Origin: Deltaproteobacteria bacterium
GTDB taxonomy: Bacteria > Desulfobacterota > DSM-4660 > Desulfatiglandales > Desulfatiglandaceae
Length of the DNA: 28,295 nt
Direction of reading: 5' to 3'
Assembly: GCA_018644785.1 (NCBI GenBank)
Contig: JABGPV010000029.1
Span: forward strand, 1-28,295
Shown here: one piece after another, positions 22,492 through 28,295 of the stretch
Layout of the letters: each line of letters begins with the position of its first letter
Position numbering within the stretch: the stretch's first letter is position 1
Translations under genes and position numbers: made by a program
The notes under the pieces: generated by a model
What the model saw: the letters and a program-made list of their open reading frames with translations, nothing else
Databases searched by the model: none
What the model was told of the DNA's origin: nothing

Positions 22492-23319
22492 TTACACTTT
22501 TCTAAAATGTCTCTGCCGGCATATCTCGGACAGGATGGTGCCCCCGGCAACGGATAGGTTGAGGGATTCCACACGCCCGGGGGACGGGATGCCCACCAAC
22601 TGGTGGCATCGCTTACGGATGGATGGGCTGATCCCTTTCTGTTCACCCCCGAGGACCAGAACCACCGGGCGGTCCCAGTCAAAATCATAAATGGATAAAT
22701 CCGCTTCGCCGGCGGCTCCGATGATCCAGAAACCATTTTTTGACAGTTCATCCAGCGTCCGGCCCAGGTTGGTAACCTGGGCGACGGGAAGTTGATGGTG
22801 TGTTCCCGATGCCCGCTTCAATGTGGCGGCGGTGACGCCGGCGGACCGGTCCCTGGGCAGGATGAGGCCGTGGACACCGAAAAAGGCCGCGGTTCGTATG
22901 AGCGCCCCCAGGTTCCCCGGGTCGGTAATGTGGTCCGCCGCCAGGAGAAGGGCCGATGGGCCTGCTTGAAGGGAATGGCGCAATACCTCCTGCAGGTCGG
23001 CGTAGGCAAAGGGTTGCGTGATCCCCACCACGCCCTGGTGGGATATATCTTTAAAAATGTCGTATAGTTCCGATTTGTTTTTAAAGTAAACGGGGATGTT
23101 TTTTGATTGAGCGACCCTGAGAATTTCTTCCGTTCGAACAGATTGTTTTCCCTCGGCGATCCAGATTTCCCGCAGGGTGTTTTTGGGCTGATTAAGGGTT
23201 TCCCTGACCGCATGAAATCCGGGAATAAGGCGGTCGTGATCCTGCCGCTCTGTTTCTCCTCGCGGTTTCCGGGGCTTGTGTGGGATGTTTTTTCCGCGTT
23301 TACCGGTTGATCCGGCCAT
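22492..23319 (-). CDS. rlmB: 23S rRNA 2'-O-ribose methyltransferase, TrmH/SpoU family (RlmB-type)
   Basis: A 275-residue SPOUT enzyme. After a basic, low-complexity N-terminus (about 1-30) comes the substrate-binding domain (IPGFHAVRETLNQP onward). The SPOUT motifs are: motif 1 DHITDPGNLGALIRTAAFFG, motif 2 LVLGGEQKGIS, and motif 3 SLNLSVAGG near the C-terminus. RlmB methylates G2251 of 23S rRNA; other SpoU members modify different sites, so the exact position is inferred. Its ATG overlaps the uvrB stop (TAATG). Confidence 0.87.
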   Translation of the reverse strand: MAGSTGKRGKNIPHKPRKPRGETERQDHDRLIPGFHAVRETLNQPKNTLREIWIAEGKQSVRTEEILRVAQSKNIPVYFKNKSELYDIFKDISHQGVVGITQPFAYADLQEVLRHSLQAGPSALLLAADHITDPGNLGALIRTAAFFGVHGLILPRDRSAGVTAATLKRASGTHHQLPVAQVTNLGRTLDELSKNGFWIIGAAGEADLSIYDFDWDRPVVLVLGGEQKGISPSIRKRCHQLVGIPSPGRVESLNLSVAGGTILSEICRQRHFRKV

Positions 23320-25310
23320 TATCCCTCCAGCAGTTCCAGTTCCTGCCGCTCCAGTTCTCTGATGCGATCGCGAAATGTGGCGGCTTCCTCAAAGGCCAGG
23401 TTTTTCGCCGCCTTACTCATCTTGCCCTTTAACTCTTCAATGACCTCTTCCATCTGGTCCGGTGAAAAGTAGAGCCCCTCTTCTTCTTCGGCCATTGGGA
23501 TGGTCACGTAATCCGCTTCATAGGGGGAACCCAGGAGGGTGTCGATCTCTTTGCGGATGGTTTCGGGGGTGAGATTATGTTCGCGGTTGTACTGCAATTG
23601 AAGCAGTCGGCGCCGGCTGCTTTCGTCCATGGCCCGTCTCATGGATCCGGTGATACGGTCGGCATAGAAAATCACGGCACCGTTCACGTTTCTGGATGCT
23701 CTGCCGCAGGTCTGGATGAGGGATCTTTCGGACCTCAGGAACCCTTCCTTGTCCGCATCCAGTATGGCCACCAGGGACACCTCCGGAATATCGAGTCCTT
23801 CCCGGAGGAGGTTGATCCCCACCAGCACGTCAAAAATTCCCATGCGCAGGTCCCGGATGATGTCGATCCGTTCCAGGGTTTTGATATCCGAATGCATGTA
23901 ACGAACCCGGATGTCCAGCTCTGCGTAATATTCAGTGAGGTCCTCGGCCATGCGCTTGGTGAGGGTGGTGACCAGGACCCGTTCATTCCGGGTCACCCGG
24001 TCCCGGATCCATTCCAGCAGGTCGTCCACCTGGTTTACGGCAGGCCGTACCTCGATTTCCGGGTCTACCAGGCCCGTGGGCCGGATGATCTGTTCCACGG
24101 TGGATTCGGTGCGATCCAGTTCGTAGGGTCCGGGGGTGGCCGACACATAAACCACCTGATTCACCCGTGATTGGAATTCTTCGAAGCGAAGTGGGCGATT
24201 GTCAAGAGCCGACGGAAGTCTGAAACCGTACCTCACCAGGGTTTCCTTGCGGGACCGGTCCCCCCGGTACATGCCGTTAAGCTGGGGAATGGTAATGTGG
24301 CTTTCATCAATGAACAGCAGAAAATCCCCCGGAAAATAGTCCAGAAGGGTGGGGGGCGGTTCTCCGGGGGACCGGCCCGTCAGGTGGCGGGAGTAATTTT
24401 CAATGCCGTGACAATATCCCAGTTCCGCCATCATCTCCAGGTCAAAACGGGTGCGTTCTTCCAGGCGCTGGGACTCCAGGAGTTTCTCTTCCCCTTGCAG
24501 GCACGTCAGGTGCCGGGTCAACTCTGCTTTGATCTGCCCCACGGCCCGGGTTCGGATATCCGTGGTGGTAACGTAGTGGGTGGCCGGGTAAACGGCGATG
24601 CGGCTGAGCCCGTTTAAGGCTTTCCCGGTCAATGGGTCGATTTCCTGAATGGCCTCCACCTCATCGCCGAAGAAATGGATCCGAACGGCCCGGTCCTCTT
24701 CATGGACCGGATAAATATCCAGCACGTCCCCCCGCACCCGGAAACGACCCCGGTAGAAATCCATGTCGCCCCGCTCATACTGGATCTCCACCAGCTTCTT
24801 GACGGCGTCTTCCCTTGAGATGGTGCTTCCCGTTTCAAGATAAAGAAGCATGTCGTAGTAGGTTTCAGGTGACCCCAGTCCGTAAATGCAGGAGACGCTC
24901 GCCACAATGATCACATCGTCCCGGTCCAGCAGCGCCCGTGTGGCGGCGTGGCGCATTTTATCAATCTGGTCGTTGATGTGGGAGTCTTTCTGGATGTAGG
25001 TGTCGGACTGGGGAATGTAGGCTTCCGGCTGGTAGTAATCGTAATAACTGACAAAATAATGGACCGCGTTTTCAGGAAACAGACTGCTGAATTCGCTGTA
25101 CAGTTGGGCGGCCAGGGTTTTGTTGGGGGCGATGACCAGGGTGGTTTTCCCGGTCTTTTGAATGGCGTGGGCCATGGTGAAGGTTTTTCCCGATCCGGTC
25201 ACGCCCAGGAGCACCTGATGTCTCAATCCCTGCTCAATGCCTTCCGCCAGAGCCTCAATCGCCTGGGGCTGATCCCCCTGGGGAGAGAAATCGCTCCGGA
25301 GTTTAAACAT
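23319..25310 (-). CDS. uvrB: excinuclease ABC subunit B
   Basis: A 663-residue DNA-repair helicase-like subunit of the UvrABC system. [11 protein letters not shown] opens the protein, Walker A is GVTGSGKT (about 36-43), and the beta-hairpin signature is [15 protein letters not shown] occurs in [14 protein letters not shown], followed by the C-terminal helicase motifs ([32 protein letters not shown]) and the UvrC-binding UVR motif at the end ([24 protein letters not shown]). Length is normal. The ATG overlaps the end of cysS by eight bases. Confidence 0.98.
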   Translation of the reverse strand: MFKLRSDFSPQGDQPQAIEALAEGIEQGLRHQVLLGVTGSGKTFTMAHAIQKTGKTTLVIAPNKTLAAQLYSEFSSLFPENAVHYFVSYYDYYQPEAYIPQSDTYIQKDSHINDQIDKMRHAATRALLDRDDVIIVASVSCIYGLGSPETYYDMLLYLETGSTISREDAVKKLVEIQYERGDMDFYRGRFRVRGDVLDIYPVHEEDRAVRIHFFGDEVEAIQEIDPLTGKALNGLSRIAVYPATHYVTTTDIRTRAVGQIKAELTRHLTCLQGEEKLLESQRLEERTRFDLEMMAELGYCHGIENYSRHLTGRSPGEPPPTLLDYFPGDFLLFIDESHITIPQLNGMYRGDRSRKETLVRYGFRLPSALDNRPLRFEEFQSRVNQVVYVSATPGPYELDRTESTVEQIIRPTGLVDPEIEVRPAVNQVDDLLEWIRDRVTRNERVLVTTLTKRMAEDLTEYYAELDIRVRYMHSDIKTLERIDIIRDLRMGIFDVLVGINLLREGLDIPEVSLVAILDADKEGFLRSERSLIQTCGRASRNVNGAVIFYADRITGSMRRAMDESSRRRLLQLQYNREHNLTPETIRKEIDTLLGSPYEADYVTIPMAEEEEGLYFSPDQMEEVIEELKGKMSKAAKNLAFEEAATFRDRIRELERQELELLEG

Positions 25311-26772
25311 CCAGTCTCCAGGTGGTTCCCTGGGGGTTGTCCTCCAGGATGACGCCCATCTCCTTCAGCTGGTCGCGAATGGCATCGGACGCGGCCCAAT
25401 CTTTGGCGGTCCGGGCCTGGGTCCGTTTTTCCACCAGGGCTTCAATCTCGTTGGTGTTCACGCCAGTCGAGGGCCCGGCCAGTTGTTCAAAAAATTCGGC
25501 GGGATCTTCGTGGAACAGCCCCAGAATATCCCCTGCCCGAAGGATCTGTGACCGATTATTCTTCAAGCGACTGAGCGTATCTTCGGAAGTGGATCCCTCA
25601 CCCTCCGGGTCCATGAGCCGGTTCATTTCCCGGACCTTTTCAAAGATCAGACCCAGTGCGCCGGCGGTGTTCAGGTCGTCGTCCATTATCTCGCAGAATT
25701 TTTCAAAGAATTCACCCGAGCTGTCTGAAACGTTGTTGGGCGGCACTTTTTCGCCATCATCCGGCCCCAGGAGCTCGTTTAGCCGTTGAAAGGTGCGGTA
25801 AATGCGTACCAGCCCGGTCTGAAGGCCCTCCACATCCTTTTTGGAGAAATCTAAGGGGCTTCGGTACTGTTTGGACAGGAGGAAAAGCCTGAGCACTTCC
25901 GGATGATACAGTTTAAGGGCATCCCGTATGGTCATGAAATTCCCCAGGGATTTGGACATTTTTTCTGATTCAACCGTCACAAAACCGTTGTGAACCCAAT
26001 AATGGGCGAATTCTCCGTCATTGGCGCACATGGATTGGGCCCGCTCATTTTCGTGATGGGGGAACAGAAGATCACGGCCCCCGCCATGAATATCAAAAGT
26101 GGGGCCCAGATATTTGTTGCTCATGACCGAGCATTCAAGGTGCCAGCCCGGTCGGCCCGGTCCCCAGGGGCTGGGCCATTGAGGTTCACCGGGTTTGGCG
26201 CTTTTCCAGAGCACGAAGTCCATGGGGTGTCTCTTTTTGTCATCCACGGCAACACGGCTGCCAGCACGCATATCCTCCAGGTTCCTTCCGGAGAGGCTGC
26301 CATACCCCTTGTAGGAATCCACCGAAAAATATACATCTCCCCCTTCCGTGCCCTCTTCCGTCTTGTAGGCGTAGCCCCGGTCCACGAGGGTTTTTATCAT
26401 CTCGATCATACCGTCAATATGATCCGTTGCCAAAGGCTCCGCATCGGCATTTAGGACACCGAGCTTGCCCATGTCCTCATAAAAGGCACCGATGAATTCC
26501 CTTGCCAGGGCTTTGGGTTCTTTGTCCACCAGTTTGGCCCGTTGAATGATCTTATCGTCGATGTCCGTGAAATTTCTGACATACGTCACTTCATAGCCCT
26601 TGGATCGAAAATACCGGGCCAGAATATCAAATACAATGGTAGAGCGGGCATGCCCGATATGGCAGAGATCATACACCGTGACCCCGCATACGTAGAGCCC
26701 GACTTTCCCATCCTCCATGGGCCTGAAAACTTCTTTATTTCGAGTAGCTGAGTTATATAGTTTGAGTGACAC
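25303..26772 (-). CDS. cysS: cysteinyl-tRNA synthetase
   Basis: A 489-residue class I synthetase that charges tRNA-Cys. The zinc-binding Cys lies in YVCGVTVYD, the HIGH motif in CHIGHARS (about 35-42), zinc ligands in WHLECSVM and [18 protein letters not shown], and KMSKS is at about residue 268. The start is GTG (26770-26772), preceded on the minus strand by AAGGAGAACGTAA. It overlaps the end of ispF by 20 bases and the start of uvrB by 8, consistent with one tightly packed transcript. Confidence 0.97.
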   Translation of the reverse strand: MSLKLYNSATRNKEVFRPMEDGKVGLYVCGVTVYDLCHIGHARSTIVFDILARYFRSKGYEVTYVRNFTDIDDKIIQRAKLVDKEPKALAREFIGAFYEDMGKLGVLNADAEPLATDHIDGMIEMIKTLVDRGYAYKTEEGTEGGDVYFSVDSYKGYGSLSGRNLEDMRAGSRVAVDDKKRHPMDFVLWKSAKPGEPQWPSPWGPGRPGWHLECSVMSNKYLGPTFDIHGGGRDLLFPHHENERAQSMCANDGEFAHYWVHNGFVTVESEKMSKSLGNFMTIRDALKLYHPEVLRLFLLSKQYRSPLDFSKKDVEGLQTGLVRIYRTFQRLNELLGPDDGEKVPPNNVSDSSGEFFEKFCEIMDDDLNTAGALGLIFEKVREMNRLMDPEGEGSTSEDTLSRLKNNRSQILRAGDILGLFHEDPAEFFEQLAGPSTGVNTNEIEALVEKRTQARTAKDWAASDAIRDQLKEMGVILEDNPQGTTWRLDV

Positions 26773-27256
26773 TTACGTTCTCCTTCTGCAAAAGGGTCAC
26801 AACGGCAAAGGCTTCCATGCCCTCCCGTTTGCCGCAGAACCCCAGACCCTCGCTGGTGGTGGCTTTAACGTTGATCCGGGTTACCGCCGCTTTCAGTGCT
26901 TTTGCCAGGTTATGCTTTATTTCAGGAAGGTAGGGAGCGATTTTGGGTGCCTGGGCCACCAGGGTGCAGTCCAGGTTGTTGAGCCCATACCCTTCCTCTT
27001 CGGCCAGATTCACAACGGTTTCCAGCATGGACAGGCTCGATATGTCTTTGTATGCCGGATCCGTGTCCGGAAAATGCCGGCCGATATCCCCCAGACCCAG
27101 GGCTCCCACAACGGCGTCCATAATGGCGTGTACGAGCACATCCGCATCGGAATGCCCTTTCAAGCCGGTTGTATGGGGAATTCCCACGCCGCCGAGGATG
27201 AGTTTTCGGTCTTCTACCAAAGCATGCACGTCATATCCGAACCCGATTCTAAACAA
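26753..27256 (-). CDS. ispF: 2-C-methyl-D-erythritol 2,4-cyclodiphosphate synthase
   Basis: A 167-residue enzyme of the MEP isoprenoid pathway. Metal ligands Asp/His are in GYDVH (about 7-11) and His in GHSDADVLVHAIMDA; the C-terminal ATTSEGLGFCGKREGMEAFAV is the conserved nucleotide-binding end. The apparent start is TTG (27254-27256) with GGAGGG about five bases ahead. This places the usual MxRIGxGYD opening correctly, and no ATG fits. It overlaps cysS. No ispD is fused or adjacent in the window. Confidence 0.95.
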   Translation of the reverse strand: MFRIGFGYDVHALVEDRKLILGGVGIPHTTGLKGHSDADVLVHAIMDAVVGALGLGDIGRHFPDTDPAYKDISSLSMLETVVNLAEEEGYGLNNLDCTLVAQAPKIAPYLPEIKHNLAKALKAAVTRINVKATTSEGLGFCGKREGMEAFAVVTLLQKENVSVTQTI

Positions 27257-27297
27257 AATACCCTCCGGATCAACCCTTGCTAACGGCTAAAAGCTTC

Positions 27298-27537
27298 CTA
27301 ATGACAACTGGCGCAATGGGTGCCGGCGCATCCCGAACAACCGGATGATCCGGTTGAAGGCGCACTGTAGGCGCCCCCCCCGTCGGAGCCCCCGCCGGTT
27401 GTGTAGGCGCAGGCGGACATCAACCGTTTGATATTTTCCCCTTTGCAGGCAGGGCAGGGCACGGTCTCGTCACTTCGAAAGACAAGGGCTTCGAATTCTT
27501 CGTCACAATCCTTGCATTTAAATTCATATATGGGCAT
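27298..27537 (-). CDS. FmdB-family zinc-ribbon protein
   Basis: A 79-residue protein. The N-terminal zinc ribbon MPIYEFKCKDCDEEFE with CPACKG (about residues 28-33) is typical of the FmdB/CxxC regulatory family. A Gly/Ser-rich linker follows, then a second cysteine cluster SGCSGCAGTHCASCH at the C-terminus, common in Desulfobacterota members. The role is uncertain; related proteins were proposed to regulate formamidase genes. AAAGGA precedes the ATG, four bases after the stop of the upstream gene. Confidence 0.85.
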   Translation of the reverse strand: MPIYEFKCKDCDEEFEALVFRSDETVPCPACKGENIKRLMSACAYTTGGGSDGGGAYSAPSTGSSGCSGCAGTHCASCH

Positions 27538-27541
27538 TGTT

Positions 27542-28295
27542 TTATCCTTTTACCTTCTTCTCTTCTATACCTTCGATGACCGCCGCTGCCAGGAGAGGAA
27601 ACATGATTTCATGATGCCCCACCAGGCTGAACCCTTTTCCGCCGTCCAGTGTGGGCCGGTGAACCACGTTGGTCATGGGACGATATTGTCGAATGAAGTC
27701 CATGTTTACGGTGGTGATGTTTTTGACCCGGTTCCCCAGGTTCCGCGCGACACTGAGCGCTTTCAGAAAGACCTCAGGCAGAATGACCGCTGAGCCCAGG
27801 TTAATGAGAACCCCTTCATCGAGCTCCGAAACAAGGCGGCAGAAAATGCGAAAGTCGAGATGGGAAGTGCTGCCGATATCTGCGCCGTTTGCGAGGGGAT
27901 GAAAATGGATGATATCCGTTCCCATGGCCACGTGAACGGTCACGGGGATATCCAGTTCATAGGCACTCGCCAGAAGGCTGTGACGGTTATGGGGAAACTT
28001 TTCTTTCAGCAACATGGCGCCCACCGACTCCCCCAGACCCAATCCCTTTTCAGCACCTTCCGCAATGGCCAGATTCAGATAACGACCGGTTTCTTCGGCC
28101 ATGCCGAAGGTCCCCTTGCCGATTTCAGCTGCCACATCCTCGGATGTTTTTCCGGCCATGGCCAGTTCGGTATCATGGATGATGCAGGCGCCGTTCATGG
28201 CCAAAGCACTGATAATCCCCCGTTCCAACAGGTCAATGATGACTGGGTTGAGCCCCACTTTAATGGGGTGGGCCCCCATGGTCAAAATGATCTTT
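27542..28295 (-). CDS. conserved uncharacterised protein (5' end outside the window)
   Basis: The last 251 codons of a longer gene; the frame stays open to the right edge (KIILTMGAHPIKVGL), so the true start is beyond 28295. Conserved-looking segments include MNGACIIHDTELAMAGKTSEDVAAEIGKGTFGMA, TVHVAMGTDIIHFHP, LINLGSAVILPEVFLKALSVARN and TLDGGKGFSLVGHHEIMFPLLAAA. It is a family I have seen as hypothetical protein in related bacteria, sometimes compared with deoxyhypusine-synthase-like folds, which I cannot confirm. Its several His residues and Gly-rich turns suggest an enzyme. It is the first visible gene of the fmdB-ispF-cysS-uvrB-rlmB unit. Confidence 0.75.
   Translation of the reverse strand, partial: KIILTMGAHPIKVGLNPVIIDLLERGIISALAMNGACIIHDTELAMAGKTSEDVAAEIGKGTFGMAEETGRYLNLAIAEGAEKGLGLGESVGAMLLKEKFPHNRHSLLASAYELDIPVTVHVAMGTDIIHFHPLANGADIGSTSHLDFRIFCRLVSELDEGVLINLGSAVILPEVFLKALSVARNLGNRVKNITTVNMDFIRQYRPMTNVVHRPTLDGGKGFSLVGHHEIMFPLLAAAVIEGIEEKKVKG

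Overview
The window looks like a chromosomal piece of a Gram-negative anaerobe, most likely a Desulfobacterota sulfate-reducer-type bacterium. This is an inference from gene content: a UGA-decoded selenoprotein, an exported octaheme cytochrome c, a hybrid sensor kinase with exported binding proteins, and a housekeeping cluster (fmdB-type, ispF, cysS, uvrB, rlmB). No rRNA, tRNA, CRISPR array or complete transposase gene was seen.

Layout: (1) 1-2173 is AT-rich and accessory. A SAM methyltransferase gene lies between two copies of a short MITE-like repeat, followed by an ATC-hydrolase-family gene. (2) 2440-6435 is a tightly coupled plus-strand unit: a short DUF1648-like membrane ORF, two exported family-3-type solute-binding proteins with no transporter genes, and a hybrid histidine kinase, which together suggest a sensing module. 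(3) 6730-11255 holds a membrane-anchored protein of unknown function, a Pif1-like helicase carrying RecQ-type C-terminal modules, and a PIN-domain/small-protein pair that resembles a toxin-antitoxin module. (4) A minus-strand exported HAD phosphatase (11371-12363) shares a divergent promoter region with a membrane class III nucleotide cyclase. (5) 12507-19882 reads as one long plus-strand unit ending at a strong terminator near 19.92 kb: cyclase, selenocysteine-containing FrnE/DsbA-like oxidoreductase, octaheme cytochrome, CopZ-like chaperone, Cu(I) P-type ATPase and a MscS-type channel. (6) From 21.1 kb to the right edge everything is on the minus strand: a conserved uncharacterised gene cut by the window edge, then fmdB-type, ispF, cysS, uvrB, rlmB, a UPF0261/Tm-1-like gene, and finally an AAA/DUF4143 ATPase with its own, apparently leaderless, promoter.

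The main discovery is the selenoprotein at 14179-14787. An in-frame TGA at 14218-14220 occupies the first active-site cysteine position (U-P-W-C) of a FrnE-type thioredoxin-fold protein, and a compact bacterial-SECIS-like hairpin follows at the expected distance. A conventional gene call would start at the TTG at 14257 and lose the whole active site. The gene is translationally coupled (TGATG) to the octaheme cytochrome, which suggests a redox partnership of a cytoplasmic Sec enzyme with a multiheme/copper-handling locus.
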